Below, in pieces: positions 24,931 to 40,000 of a DNA stretch of 40,000 bases (within the stretch, counting starts at the first letter, position 1; every line of letters begins with the position of its first letter). Position numbers and translations under genes: made by a program. Below the pieces are notes generated by a model. It saw nothing but the letters and a program-made list of their open reading frames with translations, searched no databases and was not told where the DNA came from. Source of the stretch: Chrysomallon squamiferum (Eukaryota > Mollusca > Gastropoda > Neomphalida > Peltospiridae); NCBI GenBank assembly GCA_012295275.1, contig CM022669.1:6824989-6864988 (forward strand). The letters run 5' to 3'.

Positions 24931-26050
24931 TGACTATAATGGTTATGTTGTTACTTGATAAGTTACATAGATATCCATATCTTTACTTAAAAATTTACTT
25001 ACATATAAATTTTGTTTAATATCACTACTTTCGTTTTAACTCTTTATGCTGTGGTACTACAAGTCTGTAGGAATTGTTGTTATTATAATGCACAAGGTAA
25101 TTCTAAGTAATTGACAATATTGTAATTTTAAAATGACCACAACTACAAACATGACTTGAGTTAAGTTTCAAAATCACTGGAAACAAGCTCAGTGCCTACG
25201 TTTCAGTAATTCTGTAGTGTGTGAATTTAAACACGAAAAGTGTTATTAAATTTGAAATTACTCCACTCTAGGTTAAAAATGGCCTTCCACGTTAAAATCA
25301 TTCCACCCCGTGTCATTTTCACACCGTAATTATTCTCTGGTCTCTGTATGACAAAGAGGGAAACCATAATTAGGTTTGTTGAGTTCTTCGTAACACCGCA
25401 ACCTTTGACCCCGAGCCATAGCTGAATAAACATTTCACACTCAATCATCCCCGCAGCCACTGGAATACATTTAACGATCGTGATATTATAGACATAGTTA
25501 TTAAGCGAAACGGGGTAAGTTTATCTTTGTTTCGTTCTTGACAACCGAACTAAGGCCGAGCCCTTTTGACAGGTGCTATAAAAAATACTCCTGCACCGGT
25601 CGCTAACACAAGTCGTGACCTCATGAAAAGGGAATGTCTCAACATGGAGCGTTCTGTGAAAGGGAATTGTTAGTCTTGAGATCAATGGAGGATTTTTTTT
25701 TTTTTTGATTTACGAATATTTCCAAACAGCCTAATATAAGATCTGTGAAAAAGATTATTGGAATATCACTGCATTAGTCAGATTCTGTTAAATTATTAAT
25801 AATGAAACATCTTAATAAGTGACACAATCTTATGTTCGATAGTGAATGCGTGTTGCAAACATAATTACTGTCAGTCAATGACGAACTTCATAAATACAGG
25901 TTACTTGAGTACAGCACTCAAAATATTATATACATACCTAATAATAATAATAATACAGAGAAAAATGTAAACAAACAGCTATAAAATTCATAGATACAAA
26001 AACAAATCCATCTTCCACAGTCATCATAACATATTATTTTAATAGTGTAG

Positions 26051-26170
<120 letters not shown>

Positions 26171-26293
26171 TACTCATATACTAGCATATTTTTTTTTATC
26201 TATCATTCCATATGTCTGTCTGAATATCTCTGTGTACCTATCTATTTATCTATCTGTAGGCCTGCCTATCTGTCTGCTTCTTTGTCTGTCTAT

Positions 26294-26295
<2 letters not shown>

Positions 26296-26343
<48 letters not shown>
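26296..26343 (+). repeat. (TA)n microsatellite
   Basis: This is a pure TA array flanked by TCTA/TCTG-type tetranucleotides. Confidence 0.96.
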
Positions 26344-26345
<2 letters not shown>

Positions 26346-26636
26346 ATTTATCTATCTACCTACCAACATAACATATATTTTACTTTTTTCCTTCTGTCTC
26401 TCGATGTATTTTTCTATCTCTCGATATTTCTGTCTGTACATATGTCTATCCATCTTACTTTCTATAATTTATTCTCGTTCTGTTTGCATTCTCTCCCTTT
26501 TTAAAAAGAACCTCGCTCCACTGTTTACAAATTAAACTCTCGTCCATTCTCCGTTACCGATTCAACAAACATGCTTCATAATGTTAATTATGTTTTAGAA
26601 AAATATTTGGCAGCATTGGTTTGCTAGTTACGGTAG

Positions 26637-26692
26637 AAACAGTCAGACAACTCAGGTGGGAATTGCAGTTTCATTATTTGCATTCATGAATA
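26637..26692 (-). repeat. 56-bp inverted repeat, right arm
   Basis: This is the partner of 23547-23602 in opposite orientation, 3,034 bp away. It includes a perfect octamer ATTTGCAT (POU-type site) that is one base off in the left copy. The interval between the arms has no transposase-like reading frame. Confidence 0.85.
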
Positions 26693-26753
26693 GATTCTCT
26701 GAGATTCAATGTTTATCCAACACAATTTCTGAATCATTATTGCTGTTGTTGTC

Positions 26754-26773
26754 ATGATGATCATGATCATCAT
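26754..26773. repeat. 20-bp perfect palindrome
   Basis: ATGATGATCATGATCATCAT equals its reverse complement. It lies in a TCA/ATG-rich stretch and may have arisen from slipped triplets. Confidence 0.85.
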
Positions 26774-27316
26774 TATTACATTATTAATTATACATGTTGT
26801 TGTTGTTGTTGTTATTATTATTAAATATTATTTCTTATTATTATTTTTGTTATTATTATTATTATTATGGTTATTGTAATTGTTATTGTTATTATTAATA
26901 TGATGATACTGATGCTGATAATGCGACAATGATTATGTATTTACGAACTGTCGAGCACAATTAATGTATTAAAGCTCTAGAAATTAATTTTTGATAATCT
27001 ATAAGATGTAAGAAGTAGCGTTTGAAGTTTTATAAATTTTCATTTGGACTTTTATAAAGACAATTCAGAGGACGTTCGGTCTTGTAAAATTACTGGTTTT
27101 TTTAATTTATTATTATTTTACTGTTTATTAATTAAGAAGACAGAATTTAGGGCACTTATAATTTAAAAAAACAACAACAAATAAACTTGTAACTATGCTG
27201 TTAAAAAAATAATATTATTATAATTTGTTTGTCGTCTTATACGAGAGATAAACAGAAAGCAGTTTGAGAAAGAAAGAGACAGCGAAAGAGAACGAAAAAA
27301 TATATTAGGCAAACAA

Positions 27317-27339
27317 CAATAACAATAATAATAATAATC

Positions 27340-27411
<72 letters not shown>

Positions 27412-27412
27412 G
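27317..27412 (+). repeat. (AAT)n microsatellite
   Basis: AAT triplets with a single CAT interruption near 27338. Confidence 0.97.
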
Positions 27413-27704
27413 TAAATGTGTAAAAGAAAACGTTCGTTGTGTTTCAGTAGAAATAACGTGTACTGCAGTTGTTCACTACACAGCGTACAAAGAGTTAACT
27501 AATTTCTTTCTTGCACTTTTACTTAGCAATCCAGAATACTGCAAAACACCGCTGTAAATGTAGGAAGTGACTGTTTTGCCTCGCTATTGTTTGTGTCTTT
27601 GTGTGCACCGTGTCGGTAACGATGTTTGGTCAATCGATACAGGCCCGAGGCATGATAATCAATCCGCCAGCCGTCACAGAACCGCAGTGCGTTTTTTAAC
27701 GTCC

Positions 27705-27726
27705 GTTGCTACGGAAACTTATAAAT
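27705..27726 (+). promoter_or_regulatory. X-box-like site next to a TATA-like box (candidate promoter)
   Basis: GTTGCTACGGAAAC (27705-27718) resembles the RFX X-box, and TATAAAT follows at 27720-27726, within a patch of raised GC and CpG. It is the best promoter-like site seen upstream of the gene, but it lies about 5 kb from the start codon. TATA-like strings are common in AT-rich DNA. Confidence 0.2.
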
Positions 27727-27749
27727 GTTTTGAACGTTCGGTTGTGAAA

Positions 27750-28107
27750 ATTAAGACACTTGTAAAAGAAAAATAAACAGACCCGTGGCGTTAAGTGGAT
27801 ATCTTTTGATATTAATGTGCAAAGTTCATGTTGTATCTATTGATATTGAGAATAACAAAGTCAAAAAAAAAACAGACACAAAAAAAGTAACTGTTTTTTT
27901 TTTTCTCTCTACTGTTTAATTAGAATGATGGCGTAACTGGGTGGAACTGCAAACAGAAGCAAGACGATCAGTTCAAGTAGTTTAATTTTAAATCACGTTT
28001 TCACAAAGCGGTTGAGAAGATTTCAAACTGAAGCACGTTTAAAAGACAGTTCGATAAACAGATCGCTGAAGCAAGATATCATCTGAGAAGAACGTTTTGA
28101 AAGTCGG
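27750..28107 (+). other. tentative non-coding first exon
   Basis: The segment ends in a near-consensus donor, AGTCGG|GTGAGTT (GT at 28108). It has no long open frame and is less AT-rich than its surroundings. Joined to the acceptor at 32557-32558 it would give a 4.45-kb 5'-UTR intron. The left end is arbitrary, and nothing but the donor and the raised GC supports it. Confidence 0.18.
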
Positions 28108-28311
28108 GTGAGTTAGTTTTAACATTGGTTATGGTGAACATAATAACATCTGTAATATGAACGCTGTGTATGTGGCATAATGAGTCTGTAGGGGAAATGA
28201 TATAAGATATCTGATAAAAAAAGATGATATTCATATTTTATTTAGTAACGCTCTTAATGTATTTTTAATCTTCTGTTATGTGGATTCATACAAATGACTG
28301 GATAGGCGAAT

Positions 28312-28313
<2 letters not shown>

Positions 28314-28343
<30 letters not shown>
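28314..28343 (+). repeat. poly(T) tract
   Basis: This is a run of 30 T, inside the possible 5'-UTR intron. Confidence 0.95.
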
Positions 28344-28347
<4 letters not shown>

Positions 28348-28920
28348 AAATAATATTTTATAATTATATCAATTGAAAGAGAGATTATACTGAGTCCTAA
28401 ATTAACCATTCATATGCTACTGACTAGAACTGGAAATAGTCCAATAAGTGTTCTGACGATATCTCATCAGCCAATACTTACGTTCTAACCACAAAGCCCT
28501 TTTGATTATATATATATATATATATATAATTCAGAACAAAAACCAACATCTAAAATAAATTATTATATGGTACGATATTTTAATTAAATTTCTAAACTGC
28601 ATAGGAAATAATCAATCACACGCAGCTAAAATAAATTACGTCCTTCTAATTTCCTAAGTGAATGAACTCAGATATAACACATGGTAAAAATATAGCTGCG
28701 GTATTTTATTTGTTCCGTGATTCATGCAGGAAGATGATTAAACGTGACAGCGAGTTACGTCAAGTAAATCATCCGAGAGCACGTTATTTATGCACAGATA
28801 TAAAACATAGATGAGTTGTTAACAAGTTACTAACGTTACAGTTAATTAAAATAGAAAAAACCCACAACAACAACACTGGAACACTGGCGCCAGGAAGAAT
28901 AAAAATTACACGATGAAAGC

Positions 28921-29465
28921 AAGGACAGGTTATATGATACGTTTACAGTGCGTTAATACAAAAACAGGTTACGTCATGACTAGTAGGGTGATACAGAGTT
29001 AAGAGAAAATGTGTGTAGAATGATGGTACGAGAACAGATTAAGAAAAGCTGATAAAGAAAAATTCAAGATACGTGTATAGTCTGTTGATACAAGAACATA
29101 TTAACATATGTGTCTATTACGTGTTGATACAAGAATAGTTTAAGATACATGATTAGTATGTTGATATATGGACAGGCTAAGATATGTGATTAGTTGATAC
29201 AAGAAAAGTTTAAGATATGTGTCTAGTACATTGATACAAGATGAGGTTAAGATATGTGTCTAGTACATTGATACAAAAATAGTTTAAGATATATGATTAG
29301 TACGTTGACACAAGAACAGGATAAGATATATGTCTAGTATGTTGATACGAGAACATGTTAAGATATGTACCTAGTACGTTGATACAAGAAAGGTTAAGAT
29401 ATGTGTCTAGCACATTCATACTAGGAAAGGTTATATGTATCTAAGACGCTGAAGTAAGAAAATGT
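28921..29465 (+). repeat. degenerate 37-bp minisatellite
   Basis: About 13 diverged units share TTGATACAAGAACAGG, then TTAAGATATGTG, then TCTAGTACG. Two adjacent units starting near 29231 and 29268 are 37 bp long. Outer units are more degenerate and some carry small deletions. The array encodes no open frame. Confidence 0.8.
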
Positions 29466-30331
29466 TAATATAAACCTTTATGAAACTTGTAAAAGGTAAA
29501 CGAAGCGTTGATAATGTAGGATATTTCATATGAAACTAATTATTACAGTCATAGGAAACGACCGGAATTTAATATTTGTAGAACTCATAATCAAGAAAAC
29601 ATATGTTAAATCATACTGAATTTGAATACAATATAACTAATGCTGCAGTAAAGTTATCACGGTATTTATATAACTTTATATTGCATAAACATTTGCCACA
29701 AATATTATTCATTGGATATAACAGAACAAATGCGTTTCAGGTACATCTGTACCAAATGTCACATAACGTTATCAATTATACATATATCGATATATTTATG
29801 CTTTGACATTGTTACTACAAGGTACGAGATTTCCAAACCAATAGTCAATAGTATTTCAGATCTAACACTAAGGAAGCTTCTATAATTGGATCTTTGATAA
29901 ATTTTTGAAATAATTTAATGTGACTCCAGGGAGACAGCGAAGGATCAGAAAAAAAAGACTGTATACATTACATAATACATTTTTAATGTCGCTGCAAAGA
30001 ATCAATATGAGGAAACTGGTAACAAAGATACAAATCTGAAGCAAAATACGTTTTGTACACTTAATGAATGTCACTGCTACATTACCATAACAAAAGCAGT
30101 TCTTGTTGTTGAAACATATGTACTGGTGGTTACATAAAATGCTCTTGGGAAGAATGAAGAGACTACAAGGCATCATATTATTATAATTTCTTTTTTCTTT
30201 TTTTGGAATCTCGTAACTGTGTTGCTCGTTGCGAACAAATAAGACAATGCATGCATAATTTGCATAATGAACCAGTCTTTGCTGTTACCACTGACATTTT
30301 CTTTTTTCTTTTTTCATCTTTTATGACGTCA

Positions 30332-30332
30332 A

Positions 30333-30384
<52 letters not shown>

Positions 30385-30580
30385 TGTGTAGAGAGAGAGA
30401 TAGAGAGAGAGAGAGACAGAGAGACAGACAGACAGAGAAACAGACATAGATATACAAATATACAAAGATACATGCATGCATACATACTTACATACATACG
30501 TACATACATACATATATACATACATCTTTACATACATACATACATACATACGTACATACGTACATACATACATATATGAT
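30332..30580 (+). repeat. TG, GA, ACAG and TACA cluster
   Basis: TG array at 30332-30389, GA/ACAG to about 30445, then TACA units at 30470-30575. The repeat-derived open frames here are artefacts. Confidence 0.95.
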
Positions 30581-31232
30581 ATGATATATATTTGTAAAAC
30601 TAATAATGAAGATAACGATGGTCAGTAAATTCATGGACGTAAGAATAATCGGAGACAAACAGACAAAAAGAAGACAATAGTCAGCTAGATATAGAGACCA
30701 GTATTTGTTAGGCATACGAAAAAAAGGTCAACCTTTAGAGAGCTGAAAAAGATAAAAATTCAGATTTACACCGAAGAAAGGGAAAAAAATCCAAGAAACC
30801 GAGTGAACAACCAGCCCAACAATAATATAACAATAGATCGTGGCTTCGAAATGCGTCATTTATTTTGACTTAAAATCAATAAATTATGAAGTTAGTATAG
30901 AATTCCTTTCATGACACCATGAATAACAAGACGTTCTGGAGCCTTTTTGCTTAAATACTTTCACTTTGCAGTCAGTAATCGATATCTTTGTGTGATAATA
31001 TATTAGCACCTGCATTCAAAATCAGTGAAGGGTATTATTAACTTTTCCAAAAAAGAAGAAGGGATTCAAGGGCAGCGACTCTATAAGAGTTTTCAATCTT
31101 TTGTTCAGTGTCCTTTACATCGTAAGTTAATAGAGCACTGTTGAATGCATTTTTTGTATTTTGTAGATATTTATATTTGAAAATAAAGTTGTAATTTGTG
31201 TTATTATTATTACTACTACTATTTTTTTTTTC

Positions 31233-31235
<3 letters not shown>

Positions 31236-31322
<87 letters not shown>

Positions 31323-31330
31323 TTCTTTCT
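31236..31330 (+). repeat. (TC)n microsatellite
   Basis: A TC array ends in TTTC units. Confidence 0.97.
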
Positions 31331-32556
31331 GTCCTACATATCGTTGTGTATAATTTATAGATCAAACTAAACACACAGTTTTAAACAAGATCATATTATT
31401 TTGTGTTATGAAGCTTTACGGAAATCAATAAAGTTCACGACCTTTATTATCCTCGCATAGCAAGCGCCATCATATCCCGTGAGGCTTATTTCCGGTTTCG
31501 TCTAACTTTCATATCGAGTTTTTCATCAATGACGCCTGCCTTGTTTTTGTTACAAAAAACGAAACAGTGCAGAAAAAAAAAAGGAGAAAAAATACTTCAA
31601 AAGACAGCTTAACCCATTGTCTCTCGTTGAGTAAATATAACTGCTTTCATATGCGCCAGACTGATAGGGTATTTTCGAACGATATTATTGAAATATCAAC
31701 TCATTAAAATCGTATTACCGATATTTTATTTTTTTTTTTTACATTTTTGGACGAAAGCCAGTCTATTTTTATATTTGTTTTATTTTTTTATTTTTTATTT
31801 TTCTCTTCTATGTATTTATTTTAATATTATTTTTTTTAATCATTTTAGTTTTAATTTTTTATTATTACTATTTTTTTTTACGGGTGTAATATCGGCAAGT
31901 GTATAGGCGTTTTCCGTGTTTTGACCCTCGTCATTGTTGCTGCTGCATATAACAGTGACACCGATGTATTGTACCTAAAACGACCCCGTCATTCTCTGCT
32001 TTGCTGCACACTGGTGTTACTGCAATATAACAATGCAGTAACTACAGAACCCATCTATCACCTCACTCGCCTCCCTGGTTTTCTTCAGTGTTATTCCGCT
32101 CCATGTCATGATCTTGTTTTCTACTTTAATGAACAATGGTGTGCTTTGAATCTGCTGTGCAGGTTTGAGTGTGCTGTACAAATGAATATGACAGCACAGT
32201 CGGCAAGAGCATAAAAGTTCTTATTGCAAATATGGAAGGTAATCGAAGAATGAAGTGGTGTGATGGAGTGAGTTTCGAATCAGTGGACATTTAACAATGC
32301 GTTTTTAAACATAATTGTGGTTATTTTAGATGGGTATCATCGCCTTCCAGTAAACAGCAAATATCGACTGACAAACCAGGTTCAAAGGGAACTGAACTTA
32401 TAAATTTCTGACTGGATCTAATTTGTGTGTGTGTGTGTGTCACTGAAGTTAAGTTAAAACTGTAGAAGGCGAAGTTACAACAGAATGCGGGTTGAATACC
32501 TATTAAAGAAAGCTGTTACTTGTGCTTAGTTTTTAATATGAATTAATTTTATTTTC

Positions 32557-32558
32557 AG
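32557..32558 (+). promoter_or_regulatory. candidate 3' splice site in the 5' UTR
   Basis: AATTTTATTTTCAG|AAAG is a good pyrimidine-rich acceptor 106 bases before the start codon, with no better promoter-like sequence between it and the ATG. It suggests that the coding first exon begins at 32559 as 5' UTR and that a non-coding exon lies upstream. Confidence 0.45.
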
Positions 32559-32638
32559 AAAGTACAACAGATCCAGATTGCTAAGGCAAAGACCATTACC
32601 TTCAGAGCGACTGTACTAACAATCGTTTGTTTTGTCAA

Positions 32639-32647
32639 ATGTTGTAA
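32639..32647 (+). promoter_or_regulatory. two-codon upstream ORF (ATG TTG TAA)
   Basis: A minimal upstream ORF, Met-Leu-stop, ends 17 bases before the main ATG and lies in a different frame. If transcribed, it could reduce or gate initiation at 32665, as minimal uORFs do in other eukaryotic mRNAs. Confidence 0.4.
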
Positions 32648-32664
32648 AACGATCATCCGAGTCC

Positions 32665-36939
<4,275 letters not shown>

Positions 36940-37007
36940 ATGAATATTTCCCAGTCATTATTGTCCCAAACTTAAAAACTTTACAAGAAAATTTTTAAAA
37001 TGTAAAT

Positions 37008-37013
37008 AATAAA
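37008..37013 (+). terminator. poly(A) signal AATAAA, proximal
   Basis: AATAAA lies 69 bases after the stop codon and is followed by a T-rich stretch, so it could end the main transcript of the dynein-stalk-like gene. Others occur at 37254-37259 and 38169-38174, so alternative 3' UTRs are possible. Confidence 0.5.
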
Positions 37014-37253
37014 ATAACATTTTTATTAGATATATATTTTTTATATACGGTCTGGCATTATCATATCTCAAAAGGTAATTGAAGCGCTTTTTCACTTCGT
37101 AGTTCCAGTCATCTGTGTGAAAGTGTTTTGTAAATTACTAAACTAAATCTGTTAAAACAGACCACTGTAAGAAATAATTTAACTAAAACAACTCTACACA
37201 TTTAGACATCAAAATAGTTTCACATACATCGCTTTAAATCATTTCAGTTGGAA

Positions 37254-37259
37254 AATAAA
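37254..37259 (+). terminator. poly(A) signal AATAAA, second
   Basis: This is a second canonical hexamer, 315 bases after the stop codon. It follows an acceptor-like TCATTTCAG at 37240-37248. It might serve a longer 3' UTR or an alternative last exon. Confidence 0.25.
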
Positions 37260-37732
37260 CATGAACGATAAAGCAGACGAAGTCAATGGACTTGAAGCAG
37301 ACGGACTGAAGATCTATAGAGTTTCATGTATCCATTGCTAAAACTAAATCCACTTTTTCAAGACATCGTATTAAGTTAAAAGAGTCGGAAGAGTTTAGCA
37401 AACTGATTTAACTAAAACGTTTTGAATACAACACGCGTTAATACACAAACAATTCTAATCTGCATTCAGATCAGTTTCTAACAAATTTTTAGCATGTAAA
37501 TATCAAAATTAAACAAACTGCTTCCAGAAAGGAAACCAAATTTTAACATTTTTCCCTTTTTGTTCAATAAGATAATCAAAACTAGGTGATCATTTTAACT
37601 TTTTTGACCTATGCTAATATATTGTTTCGCATATTTCACAATGAGTTTTTGTTTGGCTAATCTGTTGAGGCTTAAAAGTTTCTGACAAAGTCAGTCTTAA
37701 GCTCACGCCAGACATATTTGTAATTTTTATTT

Positions 37733-37969
37733 TTATTTATTTATTTATTTACTTATTTATTTATTTATTTATAAAAAACTTATTTTTTTATTCTTTTTTT
37801 TTCTTTCGAATATATCCTTTCAATAATTGTAATATATTTTAGTTATTTTAATTTGCTCTCTCTATAGGTAATCATTCTGTGTGGACACACATACATGTAC
37901 ACTTACACACTATCATACATACAAATATATACATAAATTCCTACACATATATATAATACATATGTACAA

Positions 37970-38007
<38 letters not shown>

Positions 38008-38080
38008 ACATTTATATACATACATACATACACACACAAATACATACAATACATACACACAGTAACACAAACACACAGAC
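37733..38080 (+). repeat. TTTA tract, then CA/TACA-rich tract
   Basis: TTTA units at 37733-37772, then CA and TACA repeats at about 37885-38080, including a pure CA run at 37975-38000. Confidence 0.9.
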
Positions 38081-38558
38081 TGAAGATTAGAAATTACTTA
38101 TCCAAAATGTTACGTGTATGAATGTTTTGCTACGTTGGTATGATATGTGTTGTCATTCTAGTACACTGAATAAATCGCTGTATTTTTAATGTTATAATAT
38201 AATGATATTTGTCTCTTAATAAGAATGCGTGCATGAATGCAGTCTAGTATTTTTCATCAGTAAATGCAATGCATAATTTTGATGCTTAAATGTAAATTTC
38301 AAACTGGAAGCCGCGATAAGAATTTTTCAATTTCAAAACAAGCTTAGCAAAATGACTTTATTGATTTTAATTCATGAAGAATTTATATATTTTATATATT
38401 CTAAAGACCAACGATATTAATTGATTTGAAGGTTAATATTTCGATTCTGTCGATTGATTTCAAAATGTGCCATAACTGCCATGACAAAGCCTTCTAGTTA
38501 AATTTTCAGTAAGATTTACAAATTCTAGAGGTAATTATTTTAAAACTATGTTGTTATA

Positions 38559-38560
<2 letters not shown>

Positions 38561-38590
<30 letters not shown>

Positions 38591-38600
38591 TTATTATTAA
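38561..38600 (+). repeat. (TTA)n microsatellite
   Basis: TTA triplets with one interruption. Confidence 0.93.
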
Positions 38601-39675
38601 TTTTTATTTGTTTTGAACTTTTGTTACGTTTCATATTTTGGATTGCGAAAAGTCTACAGTAATACATTTCTGTTTCTTCTTTTATTTATTATTTTAAAAT
38701 AAAAATAAAAATATTAATAAAAATATAAATACGATAGGTGTATAACTGAGGAAACATTGTCTAATATATACATATATTCATATATATATAAAATGTTTAG
38801 CATATCTGTGATATAGTATGTGTTACATTTCTTTATCGACACATATGCTTTTAGGTCAGTAACATTTGTGTATGTATTTTGTAGTTAGAAATATATATTT
38901 AAATTATGTCATCACGTTTATATTTATAAATATTTATATGAAATCAAACTGTGCTTCTCATTGTTAGGAAATGTGTATAATTGATATATAAAGTTGTTTT
39001 ATTATTTACACATGCACACACAGACACACATATGAACATATATATGAACACATATGCATCACTCGCTCTCTGTTTCTCAAAAGAAATAATAAAAGGCAAA
39101 ACAATTATTAAATTTTAATGTAATTTACTCTCACTGTATATTATTTTAACAAAAACAATTAATTGCACATTGACGGCTATCTATTTAAAACTGAGTCAGT
39201 CTTAGTGGACTTTTTGTAATGACAGCGTAAACAACAGTATCCCGTATGTCCACTAACGAGTGTGTTAAATTTCAGTTCTTCTTAACTCTGGGTATAAATC
39301 ATTACAAACAGACTCATTTGTTTTTGTTTCTATTTATTTATTTTATTATCATTTTCTTTCTTCCTACGTCATATCAGTGAAAGAAACATTTTAATTACAA
39401 CTGTTAAATTCTGCTTCCCTTTATGTAGCATTCACACATAAAAAAGTTTTATATATACTTGAAAAATAAAGATCTTAATTCTTTTTTTGTCGTGTGTTTT
39501 GTGTTATGTGAAATATCTTACCATTTATTGCAGCCATTAATGTGAAAAACAGTAAGAAAAAGCAACATCCAAACCTTTCAGGGAAAGTAATATCAGTAAT
39601 CAACATTTGTCTTTGTTAAACAGATCGGAATGTGGCTTTAGAGAGTCAGCTTAGTAGTTACTGATGTACTGGATC

Positions 39676-39676
39676 A

Positions 39677-39707
<31 letters not shown>

Positions 39708-39765
39708 TTAGTAATAATAATAACAATGACAACAGCATTAATAATATTAGAAATAATAATAATAA
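39676..39765 (+). repeat. (TCA)n then AAT repeats
   Basis: TCA triplets at 39676-39707, then interrupted AAT triplets. Confidence 0.9.
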
Positions 39766-40000
39766 TTTCAATAACAGAAGTCGATGTTGTCTGGTGTGAT
39801 AGAGAAAGAACCTAAGAAGCCACGAAAGATATTAGACTCAAAGTTGTTTGATGTGTCTTTTATTTTCTGGACATTATGTTATGGGTTGTGCTTTCAGTGA
39901 AAACAAGAAATATGTGAACGTGTATACGGAGTCACGCACTGATGTGATAGGTAACAATTTATTATGAATATTTACCCTTAGGTTTTTATTTACATAATTT

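Larger units (their letters stand above)
29466..32556. other. upstream flank or 5'-UTR intron of the dynein-stalk-like gene
   Basis: Mostly unique AT-rich sequence with TG/GA/TACA and TC repeats. A GC-richer patch at 31,920-32,215 is open for about 97 codons without an ATG at its start and without a recognisable product. It might be a transcribed non-coding segment. Confidence 0.5.
36940..40000. other. 3' UTR and downstream flank
   Basis: AT-rich sequence with three AATAAA hexamers (37008, 37254, 38169), TTTA, CA/TACA and TTA repeats, and no credible second gene. A 9-bp inverted repeat, TTAGTGGAC (39202-39210) with GTCCACTAA (39248-39256), is the only other structure noted. Confidence 0.6.

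Noticed and set aside
31921-32214. 97-codon frame upstream of the main gene
   Set aside because: It has no ATG at its start, no splice link in frame to exon 1 (a stop at 32617 lies between), and no recognisable domain.
37261-37341. 26-codon frame starting MNDKADEV after an acceptor-like TTTCAG
   Set aside because: Splicing exon 5 to that acceptor would read a different frame and stop after seven codons. Without RNA data it is 3' UTR or flank.

Overview
This is a eukaryotic, almost certainly metazoan, genomic window. It is AT-rich (roughly two thirds A+T by eye), has spliced coding sequence, and is packed with microsatellites: TTA, TTG, CTA, TCA, TC/GA, TG/CA, TATG/TACA, TTTA and poly-A/T. 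Nothing bacterial or viral is seen: no operons, no reverse transcriptase, transposase or capsid-like reading frames. The repeat spectrum and the gene would fit a spiralian such as a mollusc, but no marker in the window fixes the taxon.

One gene is well supported. It lies on the + strand at 32,665-36,939 and has six coding exons with GT-AG introns and a consistent reading frame throughout, giving 315 residues. The protein starts with an N-myristoylation/palmitoylation type sequence (MGCGSS). A polar linker, two helical repeats and a charged helix follow, and then a dynein heavy-chain-like microtubule-binding domain (MTBD) at about residues 185-285. It ends in a short Glu/Arg/Lys-rich tail. There is no AAA+ motor, linker or dynein tail. 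The architecture suggests a membrane-anchored microtubule adaptor built from the dynein stalk tip. I know of no characterised protein of this design, and it is the main discovery candidate. A 3' splice site at 32,557-32,558 suggests a non-coding 5' exon upstream. A tentative promoter and first exon lie near 27,705-28,107.

Layout: 1-5,750 is AT-rich DNA with poly-A/T tracts, a 57-bp tandem duplication and a weak cysteine-rich exon candidate on the minus strand (3,040-3,151). 5,751-14,240 is dominated by TC, GA, TTA, AGT and TAAA repeats and ends in a composite TTG/TCA higher-order array. 14,700-18,920 holds a GA tract, a TATG/TGTG tract, a 105-bp degenerate tandem repeat and AGT-type repeats. 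18,921-28,900 is mostly non-coding, with a 56-bp near-perfect inverted repeat whose arms lie 3.1 kb apart (23,547 and 26,692). 28,920-29,470 is a degenerate 37-bp minisatellite. 29,470-32,560 is non-coding flank. 32,559-36,939 is the gene. 36,940-40,000 is its 3' flank with poly(A) signals and more simple repeats.

Most long open frames in the window are translations of simple repeats that contain no stop codons. Several non-repetitive open frames of 60-90 codons also occur, but at this base composition dozens are expected by chance, so they are listed only as low-confidence candidates or rejected.
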